The position numbers and the translations under genes were made by a program. A stretch of DNA of 64,000 nt. Origin: Rhizobium leguminosarum (GTDB lineage Bacteria > Pseudomonadota > Alphaproteobacteria > Rhizobiales > Rhizobiaceae). The notes beneath the pieces were generated by a model that made no database searches, was not told where the DNA came from, and was given only the letters and a program-made list of their open reading frames with translations. Positions 44,100 through 54,178 of the stretch are shown here, piece by piece (positions within the stretch are counted from its first letter, which is position 1; every line of letters starts with the position of its first letter). The stretch lies in NCBI RefSeq assembly GCF_001652265.1, contig NZ_LWBS01000220.1:62001-126000 (forward strand), written 5' to 3'.

Positions 44100-44369
44100 A
44101 TGACGATACAAAGTGGCTCGCCAGCGTCCACGGATGTCCAGGAAACATCCCGCACGATCGACACATCCGAGTTTCTGACGCGCATTGCCGAGAAACTGCG
44201 GGCCAAGAGCGGCTCGGATCTGCCGCTGTCCTGCTTCATCGAGCAGGTCAAGCTGCAACTGGCCAGCGGAAAGTCGCCGGAACAGCTGCAGAATGAAGCA
44301 GCGGCCGCCAACAGCAACATGCCCCGCCATCTCTTGGATACCTACAAAGCCTGGGCGATGCCCGACTGA
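44100..44369 (+). CDS. Small hypothetical soluble protein
   Basis: An 89-residue protein beginning MTIQSGSPASTDVQETSRT, set by a long GGAGGAGGATTGTC Shine-Dalgarno. A disordered N-terminal third is followed by a helical part (FLTRIAEKLRAKSGSDLPLSCFIEQVKLQL and AAAANSNMPRHLLDTYKAW). I do not recognise a family; short proteins of this look are conserved in Rhizobium. It is followed by a DUF1059 gene on the same strand. Confidence 0.7.
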   Translation: MTIQSGSPASTDVQETSRTIDTSEFLTRIAEKLRAKSGSDLPLSCFIEQVKLQLASGKSPEQLQNEAAAANSNMPRHLLDTYKAWAMPD

Positions 44370-44483
44370 CTTTGCCTTTGCTGGCCGGCATGTCGTTGCC
44401 GGCCGGAACCTTCCCTCCCCCCGCACATTCATAAATCGCGTAAGATCGCGATCGTCGTTGTGTTTCGAACAGAGGAGAAGATC

Positions 44484-44669
44484 ATGCGACTTTTCGAATG
44501 CGGCACTCTCGTTCCGGGCTGCGCCTGGCATACACGGGCGGATAGCGACGCCGAGGTGGTCCGCCGTGCCGTTGAGCACCTGAAAAATGCTCACGGAGAA
44601 ACCACGATCCGCGAAAACATGGTGGACAATATCAAGGCTCGCATCCGCGACGAGGTGAACGCAGCCTGA
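44484..44669 (+). CDS. DUF1059 small protein
   Basis: A 61-residue protein beginning MRLFECGTLVPGCAWHTRADSD. It has the two conserved cysteines and the HTRADSDAEVVRRAVEHLKNAHG helix of the DUF1059 family, a small possibly metal-binding protein group of unknown role. The ATG at 44484 follows AGAGGAG. Its stop touches the stop of the convergent cca gene with no spacer. Confidence 0.85.
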   Translation: MRLFECGTLVPGCAWHTRADSDAEVVRRAVEHLKNAHGETTIRENMVDNIKARIRDEVNAA

Positions 44670-45923
44670 TTATTGCACGCGTTCCTGCAGCCGGGCGAGC
44701 AGCGCCGCCCGGTCGGAAACGAAATTTTCCTCCACCCACTGGTTTTCCAGGCCGGCAAGCAGCTCGCCGACACGCGGACCGGACGCGATTCCCGCCGAAA
44801 TCACATCGCCGCCGTTCAGCGGAAACTGCGGTTTCTTCCAGTGCATTGCCTTGTCCAGCAGCTTGATGAGCCGCGCCGACCGCGCCATTTCGTCGAAATC
44901 ACTTTCAGCCTTGCCGCGCGCAACCGCAAGCGCCAGCTTCAGCCGCGTCGTGATGCCGTCGGCGCCGTTGCGGTAAAGCAGCCTTTCGAAGGCGGCCGGC
45001 GACATATCGTCATTAACAGGCGCTGCCATTGCCCAGGCCTTGAGAGTGGCCGCCTCGGCATTCGAGAGCTTGAGCCGGGCTGCAAGCACCTCCATGCGCT
45101 CAGCATCGGGCGGCACGATCGCCGCAAGGCGCAGCAGCGGATCGGGCGTCCAGCCGAGCGCCTTTTCGGTGGTAATCAGCGAAGGGATCGCATCGATCCC
45201 CCATCGTTCCGACTCCGGCAGGATTTCCGTCAGCACCGCCACCTGCCGCATCCAGAGCAGCGCCCGGCCGGGATCGTCGGCGCCAAGCAGCTTTCGCAGT
45301 TCAGACCAGACGCGTTCTGCCGAAAGCGTCGTCAGTTTCGAACGGGCGAGGGAACACGCCTTCAGCCCCTCGGCATCCGGCCGCCCGGAACCGTAATAGG
45401 CAAAGAAGCGGAAGAAGCGCAGGATGCGCAAATGATCCTCGGCAATACGCCGTGCGGCATCGCCGATGAAGCGGATGTTGCGCGTCTCAATGTCGGCAAG
45501 TCCATCAACGAGATCCACCACCTCGCCCTTTGCATCGGCATAAAGCGCGTTGATCGTCAGATCCCGCCGTTCGGCGTCTGCCTTCCAGTCGGTGCTGAAG
45601 GCAACCTTGGCATGCCGTCCGTCGGTCTCGACGTCGGTGCGAAGGGTCGTCACCTCGAAGGGCTTGCCGTCGATGACGAGCGTCACTGTGCCGTGCTCGA
45701 GGCCGGTTGGGACTGCCTTGATGCCGGCCGCCGCGGCCCGCTCCATCACCGCCTCCGGTCTGAGTGTCGTCGCTATGTCGACATCATTGACCGGCAGGCC
45801 CATCAGGCTGTTGCGCACCGCTCCGCCAACCACCCGCCCTTCCCCGCCATCGGCGTTGAGAAGCGCCAAGATCCGCCCGAGGGCGGGGTCGCGAAACCAT
45901 GCTTGGTCGGCGATGCCGGTCAT
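44670..45923 (-). CDS. cca: CCA tRNA nucleotidyltransferase
   Basis: A 417-residue class II nucleotidyltransferase that adds or repairs the CCA end of tRNAs. Motif A is VVGGAVRNSLMGLPVNDVDIAT (the usual GGAVRD Asp is Asn here, while the metal-binding DVD is intact); the RRDLTINALY motif, RFIGDAARRIAEDHLRILRFFRFFAYYG and an extended C-terminal domain follow. It belongs to the alphaproteobacterial form or a CCA-adding/poly(A)-like type. The start overlaps the nudix stop (ATGA), placing it last in a three-gene operon. Confidence 0.93.
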   Translation of the reverse strand: MTGIADQAWFRDPALGRILALLNADGGEGRVVGGAVRNSLMGLPVNDVDIATTLRPEAVMERAAAAGIKAVPTGLEHGTVTLVIDGKPFEVTTLRTDVETDGRHAKVAFSTDWKADAERRDLTINALYADAKGEVVDLVDGLADIETRNIRFIGDAARRIAEDHLRILRFFRFFAYYGSGRPDAEGLKACSLARSKLTTLSAERVWSELRKLLGADDPGRALLWMRQVAVLTEILPESERWGIDAIPSLITTEKALGWTPDPLLRLAAIVPPDAERMEVLAARLKLSNAEAATLKAWAMAAPVNDDMSPAAFERLLYRNGADGITTRLKLALAVARGKAESDFDEMARSARLIKLLDKAMHWKKPQFPLNGGDVISAGIASGPRVGELLAGLENQWVEENFVSDRAALLARLQERVQ

Positions 45924-46570
45924 GCATAAAGCCTTTCATAAAGCGTGCGGACGATGCCGGCGGTGATGCCCCAGATCATTCTGGTTTCATAGGGCACGCG
46001 GTAGAAATGCCGGTCGATGCCGTCGATGACACGTCTGTCCCGGGTGTGATTGGCAGGATCCATCAGGAAGGAAAGCGGCACCTCGAACACGTCGTCCACC
46101 TCGGTTGGGTTCAGCGTCAGCGCAAAGCCCGGCGAGACGACGCCGAGCACCGGCGTGATGCGGAAGCCCGTCGAGGCAAGGTAATTCGGCAGCCGTCCGA
46201 CGGTTTCGACGAAGGAGCCGGCCAGGCCGATCTCCTCCTCCGTCTCGCGGATCGCTGCCATTTCAGGCGAGATATCGGCGGGATCGATCGAGCCGCCGGG
46301 AAAGGCGATCTGCCCGGAATGTTTGCGCAGCGTCGTCGTGCGCTTGGTGAAGATCACATACGCCTCCTCGCCGTCGTCGACGACGGGCACGAGCACGGCG
46401 GCGTCGCGCAGCTTGAAGGTCTCGACCTCGGCCACGATATCGGGATTGAGGATGTGGTCCCCGTGATCGCGCCAGGCACGGTCGACCGGCCCGCCATTCT
46501 GGTTGAGCGCGCGGCGGCGGAATTCGGCTGCGGAAAACAGCGGGTAGCGGTGGGTGATCGCATCATTCAT
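45920..46570 (-). CDS. Nudix hydrolase, CoA-pyrophosphatase type
   Basis: A 216-residue nudix protein with the complete box GGSIDPADISPEMAAIRETEEEIGL and an upstream LRKHSGQIAFPGG, typical of CoA pyrophosphatases (NudL/YeaB-like). It probably splits CoA or similar to phosphopantetheine and ADP. The ATG at 46570 overlaps the DUF1285 stop by four bases, and its own stop overlaps the cca start by four bases, so all three are coupled. Confidence 0.93.
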   Translation of the reverse strand: MNDAITHRYPLFSAAEFRRRALNQNGGPVDRAWRDHGDHILNPDIVAEVETFKLRDAAVLVPVVDDGEEAYVIFTKRTTTLRKHSGQIAFPGGSIDPADISPEMAAIRETEEEIGLAGSFVETVGRLPNYLASTGFRITPVLGVVSPGFALTLNPTEVDDVFEVPLSFLMDPANHTRDRRVIDGIDRHFYRVPYETRMIWGITAGIVRTLYERLYA

Positions 46571-47190
46571 CGGCAAAGCGCATCCAGTTCGTCGGCCGGC
46601 ATGATCGGGAAGACTTCGCCGGCGGAGCGGATCGCAAACATCGCCTGCCCCTCCACCTTCAAAGTCTCGCCGAGCGCGACCAGTTCATACATCACTGCAC
46701 GCGACACCAGCGCCTCCAGCCGCCCGCGCACATGCAGATAGGGTTTCAATTCGGCATTCTCGCCCGCAATGGCAAAGCGCAGCCGATGCTCTCCTCCCGC
46801 CTCCACGACATCGCCGACATTGGTGCGAAAAGTCAGCACCTGTTGGCCTTGCCCCTCCGTCACGCTCATCTCCACGGCGATGAAAGGCGCGTCGACGACC
46901 CTTATACCGACCTTTTCCACAGGAGTTACGAGATAGGTCTTCTGGTCGTCATCTTTCCTCAAAACCGTCGAGAACAGCCGCACCAGCGCCGGTCGGCCGA
47001 TCGGCGTGCCCATGTAGAACCAGGTGCCGTCCGCCCGGATTTCCATGTCGATATCGCCGCAGAAAGGCGGATTCCACCGCTCGACTGGCGGTAATCCTCG
47101 CTTTTTACCGGCATTTTCCTCAGACGCGCGCGAAATCAGTGCGGCAAGTCCCGCCGCATCCGCCTGTCCGCTGATTTCTTCGGCTGCCAT
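46567..47190 (-). CDS. DUF1285 family protein
   Basis: A 207-residue soluble protein. The core PPVERWNPPFCGDIDMEIRADGTWFYMGTPIGRPALVRLFSTVLRKDDD is the DUF1285 signature, which folds as a beta-rich ligand-binding domain with no known enzyme activity. It is the first gene of the DUF1285-nudix-cca operon, with four-base overlaps throughout. It is divergent from the moxR operon across 158 bases. Confidence 0.9.
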   Translation of the reverse strand: MAAEEISGQADAAGLAALISRASEENAGKKRGLPPVERWNPPFCGDIDMEIRADGTWFYMGTPIGRPALVRLFSTVLRKDDDQKTYLVTPVEKVGIRVVDAPFIAVEMSVTEGQGQQVLTFRTNVGDVVEAGGEHRLRFAIAGENAELKPYLHVRGRLEALVSRAVMYELVALGETLKVEGQAMFAIRSAGEVFPIMPADELDALCR

Positions 47191-47348
47191 TCTTCCGTCC
47201 CGGTTTGTCCTTAACGAAGTAAAGTCACGAGATAGTCATTCGCAACGAACTTGTCAGCCCGTCACATCTCCATAACTCTATCGGGTATGAGGCACATGTA
47301 TAAGTCCGCCGATTCGCTGCCGAATGATTTCAGCCGTTGGAGATGCCC

Positions 47349-48359
47349 GTGGGTATGATGAAGACCGAAGCCAGCCTCGATGAAAAGGCGATCGTCGCCG
47401 CCGCCGAAAAGGCGCTCTCCGATATCGCCGCCATCCGCGGGGAAGTCTCGAAGGTGATCTTCGGTCAGGAAAGCGTCGTCGAGAACACCATTCTCGCCGT
47501 GCTGTCAGGCGGTCATGCTCTGCTCGTGGGCGTTCCCGGCCTTGCCAAGACCAGACTGGTGTCGACCCTCGGCGAGGTGCTCGGCCTTGCCGCCAACCGC
47601 ATCCAGTTCACGCCGGACCTGATGCCCTCAGATATTCTCGGCTCCGAGGTGATGGACCAGGACGACAGTGGACGCCGCTCCTTCCGTTTCGTCAAGGGTC
47701 CGGTGTTCGCCCAGCTCCTGATGGCCGACGAGATCAACCGTGCCTCACCGCGTACCCAATCGGCCCTTCTGCAATCCATGCAGGAATATCACATCACGAT
47801 CGCCGGCCAGCGCTATGACCTGCCGGCGCCCTTCCATGTGCTTGCCACCCAGAACCCGCTCGAGCAGGAAGGCACCTATCCTCTGCCTGAAGCCCAGCTC
47901 GACCGCTTTCTGCTGCAAGTCGACGTCAACTATCCCGAACTCGCCGCCGAGCGGCAGATCCTGCTCGAGACGACGGGCTTGGGCGAAACCCGGCCGGAAG
48001 CCATCATCGATGCGCAGCGGCTGATCGAGATCCAGACCCTGGTGCGCCAGATGCCGGTGAGCGACACGGTTGTCGATGCCATCCTGGCGCTGGTACGTTC
48101 CGCCCGCCCAGGACAGGGCAATGCCTCGACCGACAAGAACGTCGCCTGGGGTCCAGGCCCGCGCGCCGGCCAAGCGATGATGCTCTGCGCGCGTGCCCGC
48201 GCGCTCTACGAAGGCCGTCTCGCACCGTCTCTGGACGACATCTTCGCGCTCGCCGAACCCATTCTCCAGCACCGCATGGCGCTGACTTTCGCCGCCCGCG
48301 CCGAAGGCATGTCGGTGCGCGACGTCATCGCCGGACTGGTCAAGCAGGCAAAGGGATAA
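47349..48359 (+). CDS. MoxR-family AAA+ ATPase
   Basis: A 336-residue MoxR ATPase. Walker A is LLVGVPGLAKTRL, Walker B LLMADEINRASPRTQSALLQSMQE, sensor ATQNPLEQEGTYPLPEAQLDRFLL and the C-terminal lid follows. MoxR proteins act with VWA-domain partners as chaperones for metal insertion or complex assembly. The start GTG 47349 has GGAG six bases upstream; ATG 47343 overlaps it. It leads an operon with DUF58, DUF4159 and a large membrane protein (spacings 13, -4 and 1 base). Confidence 0.92.
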   Translation: MGMMKTEASLDEKAIVAAAEKALSDIAAIRGEVSKVIFGQESVVENTILAVLSGGHALLVGVPGLAKTRLVSTLGEVLGLAANRIQFTPDLMPSDILGSEVMDQDDSGRRSFRFVKGPVFAQLLMADEINRASPRTQSALLQSMQEYHITIAGQRYDLPAPFHVLATQNPLEQEGTYPLPEAQLDRFLLQVDVNYPELAAERQILLETTGLGETRPEAIIDAQRLIEIQTLVRQMPVSDTVVDAILALVRSARPGQGNASTDKNVAWGPGPRAGQAMMLCARARALYEGRLAPSLDDIFALAEPILQHRMALTFAARAEGMSVRDVIAGLVKQAKG

Positions 48360-48372
48360 GGAAGCCGGACGC

Positions 48373-49293
48373 GTGGCATCTATCGGACAGATCGTCAATC
48401 CGACACCCGGCAGCGATGCCCTTTCCCGCGCCAGGCAGCGGGCCGCCCTGGTGCCGGACTGCCTGGTGGAAGCCAAGCGTATCGCCAACACCGTGATCGC
48501 CGGCTGGCATGGCCGCCGCAAGCGCGGCATCGGCGAGAATTTCTGGCAGTTTCGCCCCTATGCTGAAGGCGAGAGCCTGTCGCGCATCGATTGGCGCCGC
48601 TCCGCCCGCGACGACCATACCTACGTGCGCGAGCGCGAGTGGGAGGCCGCGCACACCATCTGGCTCTGGTGCGACATGTCGCCCTCGATGATGTACAAGT
48701 CGAGCTATGGCAGCGTCTCCAAGGAAAGCCGCGCGCTGGTCATCATGCTGGCGCTTGCCGAAATCCTCGCCCGCTCCGGCGAGCGCATCGGCTGCCCCGG
48801 CATCATGGAACCCGCTTCCGCCCGCAACGCCGCAGAACGCCTCGCAGCCGCTCTCATGCACACACCGCTGACCGGCGGCCTGCCGGAAACGGCGATGATC
48901 CGCGGCTGGAGCGACCTCGTCCTCATCGGCGATTTCCTCGACGATGCGCCGGCAATCATGGAACGGCTCGGCCCGCTTGCCCGCCGCGGCCTGCGCGGCC
49001 ACGTGGTCGAGATATCAGATCCCGCCGAAGAGATATTCCCCTATAGCGGCCGCACCGAATTCACAGATCCGGAGAGCGGCGCCAAGCTTATCTCCGGGCG
49101 GGCCGAACACATCCGCGAGGCCTATCGCAACGCCTATCTCGCCCGCAGGGACAGCCTCGGCCAGTCGCTGCGCCATCTCGGCTGGACCTTCGCAACCCAC
49201 CGCACCGATCGTCTTGCTTCGGAGGCACTGGTCGCGGTGCACATGTATCTGTCCGGCATGCCGGCCAAGGCTACGCATGGAGGGCAGCTATGA
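48373..49293 (+). CDS. DUF58 protein
   Basis: A 306-residue DUF58 protein of the VWA-like type that accompanies MoxR ATPases. The DUF58 core GENFWQFRPYAEGESLSRIDWRRSARDDHTYVREREWE is complete. A MIDAS-like IWLWCDMSPSM follows, resembling the DxSxS of VWA domains but with Pro inside. It starts with GTG 48373, 13 bases after moxR, and its TGA overlaps the next ATG (ATGA). It probably binds MoxR through this domain. Confidence 0.9.
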   Translation: MASIGQIVNPTPGSDALSRARQRAALVPDCLVEAKRIANTVIAGWHGRRKRGIGENFWQFRPYAEGESLSRIDWRRSARDDHTYVREREWEAAHTIWLWCDMSPSMMYKSSYGSVSKESRALVIMLALAEILARSGERIGCPGIMEPASARNAAERLAAALMHTPLTGGLPETAMIRGWSDLVLIGDFLDDAPAIMERLGPLARRGLRGHVVEISDPAEEIFPYSGRTEFTDPESGAKLISGRAEHIREAYRNAYLARRDSLGQSLRHLGWTFATHRTDRLASEALVAVHMYLSGMPAKATHGGQL

Positions 49294-52103
49294 ACGCCCT
49301 TCCCTTCGCTTTTGCCTATCCCACCATTCTCGGCGCGCTCCTTGCCTTGCCGGTTATCTGGTGGCTGCTCCGGCTGACGCCGCCACGTCCAAAGGCCGAA
49401 GTCTTCCCGCCGCTGAAGATCCTCGCCTCCGTGCTGAAGCGCGAGGAAACGCCGGCGCAAAGCCCGTGGTGGCTGACGCTGCTGCGCATGCTGCTCGCCG
49501 CCGCCATCATCCTTGCGATCGCCGATCCGGTTTTCAATCCGCGCACCAGTTCGCTCGCATCTGGTGGCCCGCTCGTCCTCTTCGTCGACAACAGCTGGGC
49601 GGCGGCACCCGACTGGGAGCGCCGCATCCAGACCGCCGACGCATTGATAGACGATGCCGAATCCGCCGGCACGCCTGTGTCGATCGCCTTCACCGCCGAT
49701 CCGACCAACGATGCCGTGCCCGGCACCGCCGTTGCCGCCCGCGACAAGCTGCGCGCCGCCGAGCCACGACCGCTTGTGCCGGACCGCGAACGCGCCTTCC
49801 AGGCGCTGCGCGCCGCGCTGAACGGCATCAAGCCCGGTACCCTCGCCTTCCTGACCGACGGCGCCGCCGCCAAGCCCGACGACGCGACGGTGCGCCGGCT
49901 CGCCGAACTCCAGCCCGCCGATCTGCGCCTGATCGAGGGCGATGCCGCGCGGACAGTCGCGATCACGGCGGCTAACAATGCGGCGGATGCCATGACCGTC
50001 AAGGTTACGCGGCTCAACAGTGCACAGGCCGCATCGGTAGCACTGAACGCCGTCGATACCCAGGGCCGCTCGATCGCCAATGGCAGGGCGGATTTCCGCC
50101 CGGGCCAGAGCGTCGCGACGAGTTCGATCACCGCCCCCTTCGAGATGCGCAACGATTTCGCGCGCGTCAGCGTCGATAATGGCGCGACGGCAGGCGCCGT
50201 CCACCTTCTCGACGACGCATTCAAGCGCCGCCGCGTCGTCTTGCTGTCAGGTGAAGGAGGGGACGAGTTCCAGCCGCTGCTCTCGCCGCTCTATTATATC
50301 CAGCGGGCACTGCAACCCTATGCGGATCTGATCCAACCTGCCGATTCCGATCTTTCGGTCGCGATACCAAAACTTCTCGCCAACAATCCCTCCATCATCA
50401 TCATGGCCGATATCGGCCGGCTGCCGGAGGAAACCTACGAGCCTTTGACGCGCTGGATATCGAATGGCGGCATGCTCCTGCGTTTTGCCGGCCCGCGTAT
50501 GGCGGCAGCCCCTGCAGACGATCCGCTGATCCCCGTCATCCTGCGTCAGGGAGAACGGGCGTTGGGCGGCACCTTGTCCTGGAGCGAGCCGCAGTCGCTT
50601 GCCGAATTTCCAAGTTTCGGGCCTTTCGCCGGCATAGCGCGTCCTGCCGATGTCGTCGTCAAGCGGCAGGTGCTTGCCGAACCGACGCCCGATCTTGCCG
50701 AACGCACCTGGGCGAGCCTGGCTGACGGCACGCCGCTCGTGACGATGAAGCAGCTCGCATCCGGCCAGATCGTCCTGTTTCACGTCACCGCGGAAGCAAC
50801 CTGGTCCGATCTGCCGATCTCCGGCACTTTCGTCGACATGCTGCGTCACCTCCTGCAGATATCGCGCTCGGGCGGCGTGACTTCGGAGGCGCGCGGCAAT
50901 GCGCGTATCTCCGAAACCCTGCCGCCATTCCGCATGCTGACGGCCAAGGGCACGCTCGTTTCCGAGACGGGTTCGGCGCGGCCGCTCATTCCACAGGCCG
51001 GAGCTGAACCGACGGCGAATTTCGACAACCCGCCCGGGCTCTACGGTTCGGAGGATGGTTTCACCTCCCTGAACGTGCTGCCCGAGAGCGCCGAACTGAC
51101 GCCGCTCGACATAACAGGGACCAATGCCGTGCGCGAAGGCCTGGTCGGCGGCGAAAGCTGGTCGGCAAAACCGGCACTTTTTCTCGCAGCCTTTCTGCTG
51201 CTCTTGGCCGATAGCCTGATCGTCCTCTTCATGAACGGCGCATTCTCGCGATTGCGTCCGGCTGTCCGCACCGCCGCGATGATCGCGGTCGCCGTCGGCG
51301 CCGGATTTCTCATCCAACCCGGCACACTTCACGCCGACGACTCCCAGCCCGGCGACGACCTCATCTTGCAGAGGCTTGATAATACACACCTCGCCTATGT
51401 CGTCACCGGCGAACAGGAGGTGGACAATATATCCGCGCGCGGTCTCGAGGGACTCACCCAGTTCCTGACTTTTCGCACGACGCTGGAGCCGGCACCGCCC
51501 GTGGGTATCGACCTCACCAAAGACGAGCTCTCCTTCTATCCGATCATCTATTGGCCGGTTTCGGCGACGGCGCCGATGCCGTCGACGGCGGCGATCAGCC
51601 GTATCGACGCCTATATGCGCAATGGCGGCACCGTGCTTTTCGATACGCGCGATCAGATCAGCGCATTGGACAATGGCGGCAATGTCAGCGCCAACGGTGA
51701 GAGGCTGCAGGCAATCCTCGCCAATCTCGATATTCCGGCGCTCGAACCGGTACCATCAGACCATGTGCTGACGAAGTCCTTCTACCTCCTGTCGAGCTTT
51801 CCCGGTCGTTATACCGGCAGCCCCCTCTGGATCGAGTCCCGGCAGGGCGGTCAGGGGCCGAGCGAAAAATCGGCGGCGACAGCCGACGGCGTTTCGCCGA
51901 TCCTGATCACCGGCAATGATTTCGCCGGCGCTTGGGCGATCGACGACAACGGCGTACCGATACTGCCGACCGTGCCGTCGGATGAAACGCAGCGCGAATA
52001 TGCCTACCGTTCCGGTGTCAACATCATGATGTATATGCTGACCGGCAACTACAAGACCGACCAGGTCCATGTTCCCGACCTCCTCGAACGGTTAGGACAA
52101 TGA
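49290..52103 (+). CDS. BatA-N/DUF4159 membrane protein
   Basis: A 937-residue membrane protein. The BatA-like N-terminal domain has TM helices at about 8-28 and 60-82 (YPTILGALLALPVIWWLL, LLRMLLAAAIILAIAD). A VWA-like region follows (GPLVLFVDNSWAAAPDWE), then a long periplasmic part, two further TM helices at about 630-672, and a C-terminal DUF4159 domain from about 690 (LILQRLDNTHLAYVVTGEQEVDN). It is the third gene in the MoxR operon and overlaps the DUF58 stop. Function unknown; likely the envelope partner in a MoxR chaperone system. Confidence 0.9.
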   Translation: MNALPFAFAYPTILGALLALPVIWWLLRLTPPRPKAEVFPPLKILASVLKREETPAQSPWWLTLLRMLLAAAIILAIADPVFNPRTSSLASGGPLVLFVDNSWAAAPDWERRIQTADALIDDAESAGTPVSIAFTADPTNDAVPGTAVAARDKLRAAEPRPLVPDRERAFQALRAALNGIKPGTLAFLTDGAAAKPDDATVRRLAELQPADLRLIEGDAARTVAITAANNAADAMTVKVTRLNSAQAASVALNAVDTQGRSIANGRADFRPGQSVATSSITAPFEMRNDFARVSVDNGATAGAVHLLDDAFKRRRVVLLSGEGGDEFQPLLSPLYYIQRALQPYADLIQPADSDLSVAIPKLLANNPSIIIMADIGRLPEETYEPLTRWISNGGMLLRFAGPRMAAAPADDPLIPVILRQGERALGGTLSWSEPQSLAEFPSFGPFAGIARPADVVVKRQVLAEPTPDLAERTWASLADGTPLVTMKQLASGQIVLFHVTAEATWSDLPISGTFVDMLRHLLQISRSGGVTSEARGNARISETLPPFRMLTAKGTLVSETGSARPLIPQAGAEPTANFDNPPGLYGSEDGFTSLNVLPESAELTPLDITGTNAVREGLVGGESWSAKPALFLAAFLLLLADSLIVLFMNGAFSRLRPAVRTAAMIAVAVGAGFLIQPGTLHADDSQPGDDLILQRLDNTHLAYVVTGEQEVDNISARGLEGLTQFLTFRTTLEPAPPVGIDLTKDELSFYPIIYWPVSATAPMPSTAAISRIDAYMRNGGTVLFDTRDQISALDNGGNVSANGERLQAILANLDIPALEPVPSDHVLTKSFYLLSSFPGRYTGSPLWIESRQGGQGPSEKSAATADGVSPILITGNDFAGAWAIDDNGVPILPTVPSDETQREYAYRSGVNIMMYMLTGNYKTDQVHVPDLLERLGQ

Positions 52104-52104
52104 G

Positions 52105-54174
52105 ATGACGTTCGACTTTTCACCCTTCCTGCCTTGGCCTGTTTTGGCCGCACTGGCTGCTGTCAGCACGATCATCGCCGTCTTCGCGATCTGGCGCGGC
52201 ATCCGCGGCGCCTGGATCAGAACGCTGGCAGCACTCGCCATGCTGGCCGCGCTTGCCAATCCTGTGCTCCTGCAGGAGGACAGGGATCAGTTGTCGACGA
52301 TCGTCCCCGTTCTTGTCGATCGAAGCCAGAGCCAGCAGACGCCCGATCGCGTCAAGATGACCGACGATGCGCTTGCCGCCCTCAAAGGACAGCTCGCCCG
52401 CTTCCCCCAGATAGAACCCCGCTTCGTCGATGTCGAAGGCGACGTCAATTCCGACGTGCCGTCCACGCGCCTGTTCGACGCGCTGTCGGCCAACATTGCC
52501 GATGTCCCGCCCGCCCGTATCGGCGGCGCCATCATGCTGACCGACGGTGAAGTCCATGATGTTCCGGCCGCCAATCAGGCGCTCGGTTTCGACGCGCCGA
52601 TCCATGGCCTCGTAACCGGCAAGGCCAACGAATTCGATCGCCGCATCGAAGTCATCAAGGGGCCGCGCTTCGGCATCGTCAACGAAGAGCAGCAGGTGAT
52701 CTTGCGCGTCTTCGACGATGGCCCGAGCCCCGGCGGCACGGCCGATGTCACGGTGAAGCTGAATGGTGACGAGATCGCCACTCTGCAGGCGACACCCGGG
52801 CAGGATACGCCCTTCTCCTTCAAGGTGCCGGGTGGCGGTAGCAATGTGCTCGAATTCTCGGTCGCAGCCCTGCCCGGCGAAGTCACCACCGCCAACAACC
52901 GTGCCGTCCACGTCATCGACGGCATCCGCCAGAATCTCCGCGTCCTGCTCGTTTCCGGCGAGCCGCATGCCGGCGAGCGCGCCTGGCGCAACCTGCTGAA
53001 ATCCGATGCGTCGGTCGATCTCGTCCACTTCACCATCCTGCGTCCGCCGGAAAAACAGGACGGCACGCCGATCAACGAGCTGTCGCTAATCGCCTTCCCG
53101 ACGCGTGAGCTCTTCGTCGACAAGATCAAGGATTTCGACCTGATCATCTTTGATCGCTACCAACACCGCGGCGTGCTGCCGCTGCTCTATTACGACTACA
53201 TCGCGCAATATGTCGACAACGGCGGCGCGCTGCTGATCGCTGCCGGTCCCGAGCACGCTGGCCCCGATTCCATTGCACTGACGCCACTTTCCTCGGTCCT
53301 GCCGGCAACGCCCACCGGAGAGATGATCGAAAAGGCCTTCTATCCGCGCCTCTCCGAGGAAGGCCGCAAACATCCCGTCACGCGCGGCCTTGACGGGTCG
53401 GGCGAGGACCCGCCGCATTGGGGCCGCTGGTTCCGCAGCGTCGATGTCGACCGGCCGCAGGGCGAGACGATTATGCTTGGTGCCGACAATCACCCGCTGC
53501 TCGTGCTGAACCGCGCCGGCCAGGGCCGCGTCGCCATGCTGCTTTCCGATCAGGGCTGGCTCTGGGCGCGTGGCTTCGAAGGCGGCGGTCCGAACGTTTC
53601 GCTCTATCGCCGTATCGCCCATTGGCTGATGAAGGAGCCGGCGCTCGAGGAAGAAGCGCTGACGGCGCGCGCCTCCGGCCGGACCCTTGAGGTCACGCGC
53701 CAGACGATCGGCGACAATCCCGGCAACGCCACCGTGCGTTATCCCTCCGGCAAGACCGAAACCCTGCCGCTTACCCAGTCCGAACCGGGCCTTTACAAGG
53801 CCGAGAAAAGGATGGACGAAATCGGCCTCTTCGAAATCCGCAACGGCAAGCTGTCGACGCTTGTCCATATCGGCGCCGTCGACGCACCGGAATTCAAGGC
53901 GATGATTTCGACGACCGATGTGCTGAAACCGGTCGCCGACAGAAGCAAAGGTCTCGTCGCGCGCGTCTCCAATGCAAATGGCGCGATCTCGGTGCCGCCG
54001 ATCCTGCCAGTGCGCGGCCAGGTGCGCGTCTCCGACAACGATCGCATGATGATCCGCATGACCAGCGAGACCGTCTTGAAGGGCATCAACACGCTGCCGC
54101 TCTTTGCCGGTTTCGCCGGCGTCGGCATCCTGCTGCTCGCCTTCGGCGCCATGTGGTGGCGCGAAGGGCGCTAG
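52105..54174 (+). CDS. Large membrane protein of the MoxR operon, amidotransferase-like fold
   Basis: A 689-residue protein with two N-terminal membrane helices (about 10-28 and 33-55) and one at the C-terminus (about 663-683), leaving a large periplasmic body. Its middle part (about 300-520: RVLLVSGEPHAGERAWRNLLK, LIIFDRYQHRGVLPLLYYDYIAQYVDNGGALLIAAGPEH) has the class I glutamine amidotransferase-like fold that recurs in proteins of such clusters, without a catalytic Cys at the nucleophile position that I can see. A VWA-like domain precedes it. The ATG lies one base after the DUF4159 stop. Confidence 0.85.
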   Translation: MTFDFSPFLPWPVLAALAAVSTIIAVFAIWRGIRGAWIRTLAALAMLAALANPVLLQEDRDQLSTIVPVLVDRSQSQQTPDRVKMTDDALAALKGQLARFPQIEPRFVDVEGDVNSDVPSTRLFDALSANIADVPPARIGGAIMLTDGEVHDVPAANQALGFDAPIHGLVTGKANEFDRRIEVIKGPRFGIVNEEQQVILRVFDDGPSPGGTADVTVKLNGDEIATLQATPGQDTPFSFKVPGGGSNVLEFSVAALPGEVTTANNRAVHVIDGIRQNLRVLLVSGEPHAGERAWRNLLKSDASVDLVHFTILRPPEKQDGTPINELSLIAFPTRELFVDKIKDFDLIIFDRYQHRGVLPLLYYDYIAQYVDNGGALLIAAGPEHAGPDSIALTPLSSVLPATPTGEMIEKAFYPRLSEEGRKHPVTRGLDGSGEDPPHWGRWFRSVDVDRPQGETIMLGADNHPLLVLNRAGQGRVAMLLSDQGWLWARGFEGGGPNVSLYRRIAHWLMKEPALEEEALTARASGRTLEVTRQTIGDNPGNATVRYPSGKTETLPLTQSEPGLYKAEKRMDEIGLFEIRNGKLSTLVHIGAVDAPEFKAMISTTDVLKPVADRSKGLVARVSNANGAISVPPILPVRGQVRVSDNDRMMIRMTSETVLKGINTLPLFAGFAGVGILLLAFGAMWWREGR

Positions 54175-54178
54175 TCTC